A DNA stretch of 64,000 nucleotides, from the NCBI RefSeq assembly GCF_900107775.1, contig NZ_FNRF01000003.1, forward strand, positions 62,001-126,000, in the 5' to 3' direction. Under the pieces are notes generated by a model, which worked only from the letters and a program-made list of their open reading frames with translations, had not been told where the DNA came from and ran no database searches. Below, in pieces: positions 17,269-25,285 of this stretch. Both the position numbers and the translations under genes were made by a program. The DNA comes from Xylanibacter ruminicola (lineage in GTDB: Bacteria > Bacteroidota > Bacteroidia > Bacteroidales > Bacteroidaceae). Each line of letters begins with the position of its first letter. Within the stretch, counting starts at the first letter, position 1.

Positions 17269-18351
17269 CTATTTTTTACTCTTTTCCCACTTATTTTTCC
17301 ATTTTTCGTACTTTTCATACAGCGTTGCTGGGCGATCGTTGTACCAGCTGTAGCCATTGCGGCGCTCTGGGCCGATGTCCGAAAGGTGCTTGCGGGGCAT
17401 GCCATCGCGGTCGCATACAAACGGCTGGCAGTTCAGCAAGTCGTAGAATCGTGCCCATAGTGGACCGGCTTTGGGGTCGGGTACCAGTCGGGTGTCGGCT
17501 CCTGGTTCCCCCTTCTTACCAATCTTCACAAGTCGGTAGCCTGTAATCTTATTCTTCTCAAACCAAGCCATAGCGCTGTTGATCGAGCGGCGTACTCGCT
17601 CGTCGGGGTGGGGCAGGCTCATCAGGAATCGTACGATGGCGGCACTCTCCATCGAGCAGTATGATGGCAGCTCGTAGGCGCGGGCATAAGTAGGGTAGAG
17701 TGTCTTGCGGTCGTGCTGCTGGCACCATACGGTCAGCGTGTCGTCAACCTTTATCTGCGTGTTCAGAATGCATTCAATACCTTTCTTAAACGACTTTTCG
17801 ATCTGTGCGTTCAGCTTCTCGTCGCTTAATCCGGCATACTGCTCTTTACCATTCAGTATGTCGCGCATCATGGTCAGAATATTCACAATAGCATCGTCGT
17901 TGTAGGTTATCTGCACCTGATAGTCGCGCTGGGTTGGCCAGAACTGTGGCCATCCGCCGTTTTCATACTGTCCATCCAGAATGTAGTTTACACCCTTCTT
18001 GAAAGCCTCGCGATAGTGCTCATCCTTGGTCTGCTGATACAATCGCGCCAGGAAGTTCATCTGCATGGTGGTAGCACCGTTGTCGATTGTCGAGTCGTCG
18101 GTCACCTTCTTATCCTTGATGATCACCTCGCGCTGCTGGTTGGAGAGTGGTGTCACCATGTCGACGTTCTTGGGCCAGCCGCCCGTGTTGCGCTGCCAAA
18201 TCAGTAGCTGGTCGCCGATACGGCGAGCTTCTTCGGTTTTGAAAAACTCGGGATTCTTTTCTTTCAGTACCTTGTCGTTCTGTGCGCTGACTGTAACGAA
18301 AGGCATAAAGCCAACGATGGCTGCCAGTAGAGTAGTTTTAATGTAGTTCAT
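17269..18351 (-). CDS. pelA: Pectate lyase, polysaccharide lyase family 10 (PelA type)
   Basis: 360 residues from the ATG at 18351, where the signal peptide (MNYIKTTLLAAIVGFMPFVTVSAQ) begins. PL10 landmarks: LLIWQRNTGGWPKNVDM, STIDNGATTMQMNFLARLYQ, GVNYILDGQYENGGWPQFWP, WCQQHDRKTLYPTYARAYE, and a C-terminal PLWARFYDL...FVCDRDG that carries the Arg/Asp active-site region of the (alpha/alpha) toroid. It cleaves polygalacturonate by beta-elimination outside the cytoplasm. Length suits the catalytic module alone. No CAZy neighbours are adjacent. Confidence 0.92.
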   Translation of the reverse strand: MNYIKTTLLAAIVGFMPFVTVSAQNDKVLKEKNPEFFKTEEARRIGDQLLIWQRNTGGWPKNVDMVTPLSNQQREVIIKDKKVTDDSTIDNGATTMQMNFLARLYQQTKDEHYREAFKKGVNYILDGQYENGGWPQFWPTQRDYQVQITYNDDAIVNILTMMRDILNGKEQYAGLSDEKLNAQIEKSFKKGIECILNTQIKVDDTLTVWCQQHDRKTLYPTYARAYELPSYCSMESAAIVRFLMSLPHPDERVRRSINSAMAWFEKNKITGYRLVKIGKKGEPGADTRLVPDPKAGPLWARFYDLLNCQPFVCDRDGMPRKHLSDIGPERRNGYSWYNDRPATLYEKYEKWKNKWEKSKK

Positions 18352-18379
18352 ACTATTTAAAATTGTTTGTTCGTGGGTG

Positions 18380-18387
18380 CAAAAGTA
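18380..18387 (-). promoter_or_regulatory. -7 box of the pectate lyase gene
   Basis: TACTTTTG on the minus strand, 29 bases before the start. CTTG at about 20 bases upstream is a weak -33. Confidence 0.55.
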
Positions 18388-18482
18388 CAAAAAGATTACG
18401 AAACCGCGCAAGGATTAACACACATTAAGAGGATAATAGTAATAAAATGTGTAAAAATGAGCGCTTAGTGCCCGAAAATGCG

Positions 18483-18490
18483 TATCTTTG
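18483..18490 (+). promoter_or_regulatory. -7 box of the aroA-porW-porX-tsaE unit
   Basis: TATCTTTG followed by CATGC. It lies inside an upstream in-frame extension and therefore sets the aroA start at the ATG at 18519. The -33 box is not clear. Confidence 0.6.
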
Positions 18491-18518
18491 CATGCAATTA
18501 GAACGACATATACAAGAA

Positions 18519-19769
18519 ATGAAGCAATATAAACTTACGGCACCTGAACGTTTGGCTCAGACCATCCAGTTGCCAGCATCAAAAAGCATATCCAACCGTG
18601 CGCTCATTATCTATGCCCTTAGCGGAGGTCGTAATCTGCCTCAGAACCTGAGTGATTGCGACGATACCGAGGTGATTATCGAGGCGCTGCGATACATGCC
18701 CGACGAAATTAATATCAAAGCCGCCGGTACCGCCATGCGATTTATGACGGCCTACCTGAGCGTGATGCGCGGAACCCACGTGATTACAGGTACCGAGCGC
18801 ATGCAGCACCGTCCCATAGCTATCCTGGTTGACGCCCTGCGCAAGTTGGGTGCACAGATTGAGTACGTAGGGCAGGAGGGATTCCCACCCCTTAAGATCA
18901 CAGGTTATAAGCTGGCTGGTGGCGAACTTTCTATCCCTGGCAACGTGAGCTCGCAGTACATTTCGGCGCTGCTGATGATTGGGCCGATGCTGGAAGATGG
19001 ACTTACGCTGCAGCTTACAGGCGATATCATCTCGCGCCCTTACATCGACCTTACGCTGTGGATGATGGGCGAATTTGGTGCTGAAGCCAAGTGGAGTTCG
19101 ACCGATACCATCACCGTGGCCCACAAGCCTTACAAGAGTCGCGATTACTTTATCGAGAGCGACTGGAGTGGTGCCAGCTACTGGTATGAGATGGTGGCAC
19201 TGAGCAAGGATCGCGATGCCGAAGTAAAGCTGACAGGACTGATGGACGGTTCGATGCAGGGCGATTCTACCACCCGCTACATCTTCAGCTTGCTGGGTGT
19301 AAAGACCACTTTTGAAACCCAGAAGAAAGGCGTACCGCAGATGGTGACACTGAAGAAGAACGGTCGTTGCGTGGGCAAGTTGGAGTACGACTTTGTGAAT
19401 GCCCCCGACTTGGCGCAGACCTTTGTGGTTACCTGTGCCGCACTCGATATTCCTTTCCACTTCAAGGGCCTCTCAACCCTGAAAATTAAGGAGACCGACC
19501 GTATTGCAGCCCTGAAGAAAGAGATGATGAAGTTGGGCTACGTGATTCACGATACCAACGCCAGTGAGCTGTACTGGGATGGTGAGCGCTGCGAACCCGA
19601 CCTGCAGGCTGGTATCGACACTTACGAAGACCATCGCATGGCATTGGCTTTTGCACCCTATGCTTTGCGCCAAGACGGACTGATTATCAATAATCCACAG
19701 GTAGTTACCAAGTCGTACCCTAAGTTCTGGGACGACCTGAAACTGGTAGGATTCAACATTGAGGAATAA
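18519..19769 (+). CDS. aroA: 3-phosphoshikimate 1-carboxyvinyltransferase (EPSP synthase)
   Basis: 416 residues. EPSPS motifs in order: LPASKSISNRALIIYAL (S3P/PEP binding Lys), GTAMRFMTAYL, TGTERMQHRPI, SSQYISALLM, ESDWSGASYWYEM, KETDRIAALKKEM and YEDHRMALAFAP. It makes EPSP from shikimate-3-phosphate and PEP in the chorismate pathway. It heads a tight plus-strand run: a small protein gene 25 bases on, then porW, porX and tsaE. Confidence 0.96.
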   Translation: MKQYKLTAPERLAQTIQLPASKSISNRALIIYALSGGRNLPQNLSDCDDTEVIIEALRYMPDEINIKAAGTAMRFMTAYLSVMRGTHVITGTERMQHRPIAILVDALRKLGAQIEYVGQEGFPPLKITGYKLAGGELSIPGNVSSQYISALLMIGPMLEDGLTLQLTGDIISRPYIDLTLWMMGEFGAEAKWSSTDTITVAHKPYKSRDYFIESDWSGASYWYEMVALSKDRDAEVKLTGLMDGSMQGDSTTRYIFSLLGVKTTFETQKKGVPQMVTLKKNGRCVGKLEYDFVNAPDLAQTFVVTCAALDIPFHFKGLSTLKIKETDRIAALKKEMMKLGYVIHDTNASELYWDGERCEPDLQAGIDTYEDHRMALAFAPYALRQDGLIINNPQVVTKSYPKFWDDLKLVGFNIEE

Positions 19770-19794
19770 ACTAACACAAAATTATTTATAGACG

Positions 19795-19986
19795 ATGACG
19801 TTTGCATTAGTATGTATAGGCATGTTGTTGGTGCTGGGCCTGATAGCCTTGGTAGCCAACTGGTTTGATAAGAGCGATGATGTGATTGAGCAAGGTCACG
19901 ACTGCTCAACCTGCACAGCTGCCGACGAGGGCTCGTGCAAGATACACTGCCTTTTAGAAGAAAAGAAGAAGCAAGAAATTAGTTAA
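19795..19986 (+). CDS. Small Cys-rich single-pass membrane protein
   Basis: 63 residues. One N-terminal helix (residues 3-23, ALVCIGMLLVLGLIALVANWF), then a polar tail with HDCSTCTAADEGSCKIHC: four Cys (about 37, 40, 48, 52) spaced as a possible metal or cluster site, and a Lys-rich end. I do not recognise a named family; the layout recalls the FeoB-associated Cys-rich membrane proteins. It sits 25 bases after aroA and 6 bases before porW, so it is in the same transcript. Confidence 0.75.
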   Translation: MTFALVCIGMLLVLGLIALVANWFDKSDDVIEQGHDCSTCTAADEGSCKIHCLLEEKKKQEIS

Positions 19987-19992
19987 TTATAG

Positions 19993-22848
19993 GTGATACG
20001 ATGGAGGCGATATATGGGCTTGGTGTTGGTTGTCGCATTGGTGGCAACCATGGGCTTTGCGCAAAACAAAAACACCGCCAAGAGCCGCTTCTGGCACGCC
20101 TTCAACGCCCGCTATAACACTTATTATAACGGTCACATGGCCTTTCTGGATGGTAATTTAGAGAAAGAGAAGGGCCACAAGGATAACTTTACCGAGCTGT
20201 TGCCGCTTTACCCCGTTGGCAACAAACAGAGTCGCGACATAGGCAAATCGCATTACGAGCGAACGGTTGAGAAGATGGAGAAAGCCATCCAGCGCCACAC
20301 CATTAAGGTGAAGGGGCGCGAGCAGAACCCATTCCTGTGGAAAGCATGGCTGATGCTTGGTAAGGCTCAGTTCCAGATGGGACAGTTTGAAGAGGCGGCC
20401 GCTACCTTCTCGTACATGGCACGCCTGTACCTGGGCAATCCTGCTCGCAACGGACTGGCCCGTGCGTGGCTGGCCAAAAGCTACACTATGTTGGGCTGGC
20501 GTTACGATGCCGAGGACGTGATTCGTAACATGAGTCGCGACTCGATGGATTTCCGTGCCGTTAAGGATTGGGATTACACCTACGCCAACTACTACATCAG
20601 CGTGGCCGATTACCCCAAGGCCGTGCCCTATCTGCGCAAGGCCATTAAGCACGAACGTCGCAAAACCCAGCGTGCCCGCGAGTGGTACCTGATGGGACAG
20701 ATACAGAACCTGATGGGCAATCAGGAGGAGGCTTACAAAGCCTTTGCCCGAGTGATACGCTGCAGTCCGCCTTACGAGTTGCAGTTTAATGCCCGCATAG
20801 CCCAGACCGAAGTGCTGGCTAAGAACAACGGCAAGCAGATGATAGGTAAGCTGAAGCGCATGGCCGCCAACGATAACAATGCCGAGTATCTCGACCAGGT
20901 GTACTATGCCATCGGCAACATCTATCTGGCACAAGGCGATACTCTGCAGGCCATCAGCGCTTACGAGAAGGGTAACCTGAAGTCTACCCGCAATGGCGTC
21001 GAGAAGGGTGTGCTGCTGCTTACCCTTGGCAATCTGTATTGGGAAAAGGAAAAATTTGCCGATGCCCAGCGCTGTTATGGCGAGGCTATCGGACTGCTTG
21101 ATAAGGACCGCAAGGATTACGATGAACTCTCGCGCCGATCAAAGGTGCTCGACGAACTGGTGCCCTATACCGAGGCTGTGCATCTGCAGGATTCGCTTTT
21201 GCTGCTGGCCAGGATGGGCGATAAAGAGCGCCTGCAAGCCATCGACCGCGTGATAGTCGAACTGAAGAAAAAGGAAAAGGAGGCACGCGATTCGGAGCTG
21301 GAAAATAATGCAAATACACAGCAGACATTTAACCAATCAAATTTTGGATCGGTTAACCAACGCGCTGTGCCTCAGTCAGCTGGCACCCAGCAGGCAGGTG
21401 GTGCATGGTATTTCTATAACCCCACAGCTGTGAGTCAGGGTAAAACCACCTTCCAGCGCGAATGGGGCCGTCGAGAGAATATCGACAACTGGCGCCGAAG
21501 CAATCAAACCGTGGTGCGCCAGCCATCGGGAGATGAGGCTGCTAACGATAGTGTGATGGTTGCCCTAGGCGATGAAACCGCCAGAACTGTGGGCGATAGC
21601 ATTGATGCCCCCGTTGATAGCACTGCCCTCGATCCGCACAATCGTGCCTACTATCTGGCGCAAATCCCATTCACCGATGAGCAGCAGGCCGCCTGTCATG
21701 ATATCATCAAGGATGGGTTGTTCCATGCCGGTATCATCCTGAAGGATAAGATGGAGCGCCTGAACATCAGCGAGCGATACCTGCGTAGGCTGACTATCGA
21801 TTACCCCGACTACGAGCATAATCCTGAGGCGTGGTACCACCTATGGCTGCTGTACTCGCGCCAAGGTCGCACAGCCGAGGCTGCTGAGTGCTTAGCCCGC
21901 CTAAAGGCCGACTACCCCGACAACGAATACACCTTGCTGATAGCCGACCCGTACTATGCCGAGAATGCCCGCTTTGGCGAACAGATAGAGGATTCGCTCT
22001 ATGCCGCCACCTACGATGCCTTTAAGCACGATGAGTTTCTGGTGGTAAAGCATAACACTCAGTTATCTGCCACCCGCTTTGCCCAAGGCGCCCACCGCGA
22101 TAAATTTGTGTTTATCAGTGGTTTGAGCCTACTGAACGAAGGCGACGGCGATGGCTGTCTGGAGCAGTTGCAGCAGGTGGTAGAGAAATACCCCGACAGC
22201 GAGGTGAGTCCACTGGCAGGTATGATTATAAAAGGTGTGCAGGATGGTCGCAAGCTGCGTGGTGGTAAGTTTGATATCGGCGACGTGTGGACCCAGCGCG
22301 ACATTGTGCTGAAGCGCGATTCTTCTATCACCGATACCCTGAGCACCGAACGTACTTCGCACTACCTGTTTATGCTGGTGTATCAGCCCGATTCGGTAAA
22401 CCAGAATCAGTTGCTGTTCGAGTTGGCACGCTATAACTTTACCAACTTCCTGGTGCGCAACTTTGAGATACAGATAGATCAGGACGGCGAGCTGAACCGT
22501 ATGATAGTAAGCGGATTCCTGAGTTACGACGAGGCCCTGCAGTATGCCCGTATGCTGTACGAAAACGAACCCCTGCGACGCTACACATCGCGCTCCATGC
22601 GCCTGATTGTTAGCGAGCAGAATCTGCCCCTGCTGGGCACCCAGTACACCTACGACGAGTATCAGCAGTTCTACGAGCGCGAGCTGGCGCCCATGCAGGT
22701 TAGCAAGGATAATCTGCTGATAAACCCCGAGGCAGTAGATGCGCCCGATATCGAAGACGAGCTGCCAGCCAAGCCCGCCGAGCAGCCCGCACCTGCCACG
22801 CAGAAAAAGCAGCAGAAGGTGCTGGATTTTGATGATGATTTTTGGTAA
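19993..22848 (+). CDS. porW: Type IX secretion TPR protein PorW/SprE
   Basis: 951 residues from GTG at 19993, chosen because MIRWRRYMGLVLVVALVATMGFAQ gives a signal peptide with a charged start; an ATG at 20014 would lose the charges. The mature N-terminus (TAKSRFWHAFNARYNTYYNGH) matches PorW/SprE. Several TPR blocks follow (WLMLGKAQFQMGQFEEAAATF, YYISVADYPKAVPYLRKAIKH, WYLMGQIQNLMGNQEEAYKAF). A low-complexity middle (about 430-540) and a C-terminal half with more repeats complete it. PorW is a periplasmic part of the type IX machine and is usually a lipoprotein; no lipobox Cys is seen here. It lies 17 bases before porX. Confidence 0.85.
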   Translation: MIRWRRYMGLVLVVALVATMGFAQNKNTAKSRFWHAFNARYNTYYNGHMAFLDGNLEKEKGHKDNFTELLPLYPVGNKQSRDIGKSHYERTVEKMEKAIQRHTIKVKGREQNPFLWKAWLMLGKAQFQMGQFEEAAATFSYMARLYLGNPARNGLARAWLAKSYTMLGWRYDAEDVIRNMSRDSMDFRAVKDWDYTYANYYISVADYPKAVPYLRKAIKHERRKTQRAREWYLMGQIQNLMGNQEEAYKAFARVIRCSPPYELQFNARIAQTEVLAKNNGKQMIGKLKRMAANDNNAEYLDQVYYAIGNIYLAQGDTLQAISAYEKGNLKSTRNGVEKGVLLLTLGNLYWEKEKFADAQRCYGEAIGLLDKDRKDYDELSRRSKVLDELVPYTEAVHLQDSLLLLARMGDKERLQAIDRVIVELKKKEKEARDSELENNANTQQTFNQSNFGSVNQRAVPQSAGTQQAGGAWYFYNPTAVSQGKTTFQREWGRRENIDNWRRSNQTVVRQPSGDEAANDSVMVALGDETARTVGDSIDAPVDSTALDPHNRAYYLAQIPFTDEQQAACHDIIKDGLFHAGIILKDKMERLNISERYLRRLTIDYPDYEHNPEAWYHLWLLYSRQGRTAEAAECLARLKADYPDNEYTLLIADPYYAENARFGEQIEDSLYAATYDAFKHDEFLVVKHNTQLSATRFAQGAHRDKFVFISGLSLLNEGDGDGCLEQLQQVVEKYPDSEVSPLAGMIIKGVQDGRKLRGGKFDIGDVWTQRDIVLKRDSSITDTLSTERTSHYLFMLVYQPDSVNQNQLLFELARYNFTNFLVRNFEIQIDQDGELNRMIVSGFLSYDEALQYARMLYENEPLRRYTSRSMRLIVSEQNLPLLGTQYTYDEYQQFYERELAPMQVSKDNLLINPEAVDAPDIEDELPAKPAEQPAPATQKKQQKVLDFDDDFW

Positions 22849-22865
22849 ACAATAGATAGCTATAT

Positions 22866-24425
22866 ATGACAAACGGATTACTACTTTGGGTAGACGACGA
22901 GATTGAGCAACTCAAGGGCCACATCATGTTCCTCGAGAAGAAAGGCTATGAAATCGTGACCGTTAGCAACGGTACCGATGCCCTCGATCTGTGCCGTCAG
23001 CGCAACTTCGACCTGGTGCTGCTGGATGAGCAGATGCCTGGTATCAGTGGACTTGAAACCCTGCGCCAACTCAAGGAGATTAATCCCTCAATCACCGTGG
23101 TGATGGTTACCAAGAGCGAGGAGGAAAATATTATGGAGCAGGCCATCGGACAGAAGATTGCTGATTACCTGATAAAGCCCGTAAATCCCAATCAGATATT
23201 GTTGACGCTCAAGAAGAATATCCACCGCCGTGCCATCGAAACCGAAATCACACAATCGCAGTATCAGCAGAACTTTCAGCAGATTGCCATGCAGATTATG
23301 GACTGCAAAACGTGGAAAGATTGGGTGCAGGTGTACAAGCGCCTGGTACACTGGGAACTGGAGCTGAGTGCCACCGAAAGCAGCATGACCGAGATGCTGC
23401 AGATGCAGAAGGAGGAGGCCAACAACGGCTTTGCCAAGTATATCAAGAAGGTGTATCTGGAGTGGATTGCAGGTGGAGGAGAGAAGCCCGTGCTTTCGCC
23501 CGAGATATTTAAAACCAAGGTGTTCCCCATGCTCAATGCGGGTCAAAAGGTGTTCCTGGTGGTGCTCGATAACTTCCGCTACGACCAGTGGCGCGTGCTG
23601 TCGGGCGAACTGAGTGCCTACTATGATATCGACGAGGACATGTATTACAGCATTTTGCCCACCGCCACACAGTATGCGCGCAACGCCATCTTCAGTGGGT
23701 TGATGCCCAATAAGATACAGGAGATGTTCCCCGACCTCTGGGTGGATGAAGACGAGGAGGAGGGTAAGAACCTGAACGAGGAACCGCTGATTCGCACCCA
23801 GCTGGAGCGCTATCGTCGCAAAGAGACTTTTTCTTATCACAAGATAAACACCCAGGCCGATGCCGACAAGCTGATGCAGCAGATGCAACAGATAGAGAAG
23901 CATCCGCTGAATGTGGTGGTGTTTAACTTTATCGACATGCTGAGCCACGCCCGTACCGAATCGAAGATGGTGCGCGAGCTGGCCAACAACGAGAGCGCCT
24001 ACCGCTCGATAACCCTGTCGTGGTTCCGTCATTCGGTCATCAGCGACTTCTTCCGCCAGTTGGCGCAGATGGATTGCAAGGTGATTGTGACTACCGATCA
24101 CGGCAGTATACGTTGCACCAAGCCCGTAAAGATTGTGGGCGACCGCAACACCAATACCAACCTGCGCTACAAGCTGGGCAAGAACCTGGGCTACGACGAA
24201 GATAAGAGTCTGTTTGTGATTAAGGATCCCCGCAAAGCCATGTTGCCGCAGCCCAACCTATCGACCAGCTACGTGTTTGCCACGGGCGACTCGTTCTTTG
24301 CCTATCCCAACAACTATAATTACTATGTATCGTACTATCGCGACACGTTCCAGCACGGAGGTATCTCGATGGAGGAGATGATTGTGCCGCTGATTACGCT
24401 TAAGGGTAAAAAGGTAAGAAGGTAG
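22866..24425 (+). CDS. porX: Response regulator with PglZ/alkaline-phosphatase domain, PorX
   Basis: 519 residues. Residues 1-120 are a receiver domain with acidic pocket WVDDE (D10, D11), phosphoacceptor D54 (VLLDEQMPG), TKS, and the IKP lysine. A helical linker leads to a PglZ-type phosphatase domain with metal-site segments [41 protein letters not shown] and [10 protein letters not shown]. This is the PorX architecture: a two-component regulator that controls type IX secretion and has phosphodiesterase activity on oligonucleotides in studied homologues. It has no DNA-binding domain. PorW just upstream supports the call. Its kinase PorY is not in the window. Confidence 0.93.
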   Translation: MTNGLLLWVDDEIEQLKGHIMFLEKKGYEIVTVSNGTDALDLCRQRNFDLVLLDEQMPGISGLETLRQLKEINPSITVVMVTKSEEENIMEQAIGQKIADYLIKPVNPNQILLTLKKNIHRRAIETEITQSQYQQNFQQIAMQIMDCKTWKDWVQVYKRLVHWELELSATESSMTEMLQMQKEEANNGFAKYIKKVYLEWIAGGGEKPVLSPEIFKTKVFPMLNAGQKVFLVVLDNFRYDQWRVLSGELSAYYDIDEDMYYSILPTATQYARNAIFSGLMPNKIQEMFPDLWVDEDEEEGKNLNEEPLIRTQLERYRRKETFSYHKINTQADADKLMQQMQQIEKHPLNVVVFNFIDMLSHARTESKMVRELANNESAYRSITLSWFRHSVISDFFRQLAQMDCKVIVTTDHGSIRCTKPVKIVGDRNTNTNLRYKLGKNLGYDEDKSLFVIKDPRKAMLPQPNLSTSYVFATGDSFFAYPNNYNYYVSYYRDTFQHGGISMEEMIVPLITLKGKKVRR

Positions 24426-24461
24426 AATGTAAAAATGTAAAAATGAAAAAATGTAAAAATA
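24426..24461 (+). repeat. AATGTAAAA short tandem repeat before tsaE
   Basis: ATGTAAAAATGTAAAAATGAAAAAATGTAAAAAT-type iteration of a 9-mer fills the porX-tsaE gap. A second copy is at 49457-49478 before the HU gene. Confidence 0.7.
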
Positions 24462-24463
24462 TT

Positions 24464-24877
24464 ATGGAGATTAAGATTAACAGTTTAGAGCAGATCGGGG
24501 ATGCCGCCCGAGAGTTTATCGCCCAGATGGGCGACCGTCGTGTGTTTGCCTTCTATGGCAAGATGGGTGCCGGAAAAACCACGTTTATCAAGGCCATTTG
24601 CGAGGCTTTGGGTGTAGATGATGTGATTACATCGCCCACCTTTGCTATCATCAACGAGTACACTTCGGGTGAGGGCGAGAGCATCTATCACTTTGATTTC
24701 TACCGTATTAAGAAGCTGGAGGAGGTTTACGACATGGGCTACGAGGACTATTTCTACAGCGGCTGCCTGTGTCTGATAGAGTGGCCCGAGCTGATTGAGG
24801 AGGTGCTGCCCGAGGATGCCGTTAAGGTTACGATTGAAGAAAAAACCGACGGCAACCGTGTGGTTACCGTCGGCTAA
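24464..24877 (+). CDS. tsaE: tRNA threonylcarbamoyladenosine biosynthesis ATPase TsaE
   Basis: 137 residues from the ATG at 24464; the earlier in-frame ATG at 24443 lies inside an AATGTAAAA repeat and adds a low-complexity tail. Walker [32 protein letters not shown], and [14 protein letters not shown] are typical. It works with TsaB and TsaD to make t6A37 in ANN-decoding tRNAs. It is the last gene of the aroA run. Its last 10 codons overlap the terminator of the converging trxA gene. Confidence 0.95.
   Translation: MEIKINSLEQIGDAAREFIAQMGDRRVFAFYGKMGAGKTTFIKAICEALGVDDVITSPTFAIINEYTSGEGESIYHFDFYRIKKLEEVYDMGYEDYFYSGCLCLIEWPELIEEVLPEDAVKVTIEEKTDGNRVVTVG
24838..24873 (-). terminator. Terminator of trxA, inside the 3' end of tsaE
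   Basis: Stem CCGACGGCAACC/GGTTACCGTCGG (24846-24857 and 24862-24873, one mismatch, GTGT loop). On the minus strand it is followed by TTTTTTC. It overlaps the last tsaE codons. Confidence 0.8.
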
Positions 24878-24906
24878 TTAAGTGACATGTTTGGTGCAGG
24901 TCGGAG

Positions 24907-25221
24907 TTACAGCAGAGCTTCGAACTTCTCTTCGAACTTACCCTTCGACTGGGCACCAATCAGTTTATCTACAACCTCACCATTCTTGAAGAACAGAATG
25001 GTAGGAATGTTTCGGATTCCAAACTCGGCGGCGAGGTCTTCGTTGTCCTCAACGTCGCACTTGCCAACCACGATCTTACCGTCGTACTTAGCAGCCAACT
25101 CTTCGATAATGGGAGCCACCATACGGCAGGGACCACACCAAGTAGCCCAGAAATCAACTACCAAAGGCAGGTTACCGGCCTTCAACTCTGCAAAGTTTTC
25201 TTTTGTGATTGTTACTTCCAT
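24907..25221 (-). CDS. trxA: Thioredoxin
   Basis: 104 residues. VDFWATWCGPCRMVAPIIEELA carries the redox pair of the WCGPC motif; cis-Pro is in RNIPTILFFKNGE. A cytoplasmic disulfide reductase recycled by thioredoxin reductase. It begins 64 bases after the dnaE stop and may be read through from dnaE. Its terminator lies inside tsaE. Confidence 0.97.
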   Translation of the reverse strand: MEVTITKENFAELKAGNLPLVVDFWATWCGPCRMVAPIIEELAAKYDGKIVVGKCDVEDNEDLAAEFGIRNIPTILFFKNGEVVDKLIGAQSKGKFEEKFEALL

Positions 25222-25285
25222 CTTAATCTTGTTTAATTATGTGAATACTATGTGAACTATCTCGTTACCAGCAAATGGCGTGCCA

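Noticed and set aside
18579..19460. A long minus-strand open frame opposite aroA
   Set aside because: The plus strand encodes all EPSP synthase motifs; the antisense product has no domain features.
22866..24425. The PglZ domain as a sign of a BREX or phage-growth-limitation defence locus
   Set aside because: It is fused to a receiver domain and follows porW, which is the PorX architecture; no other BREX genes are present.
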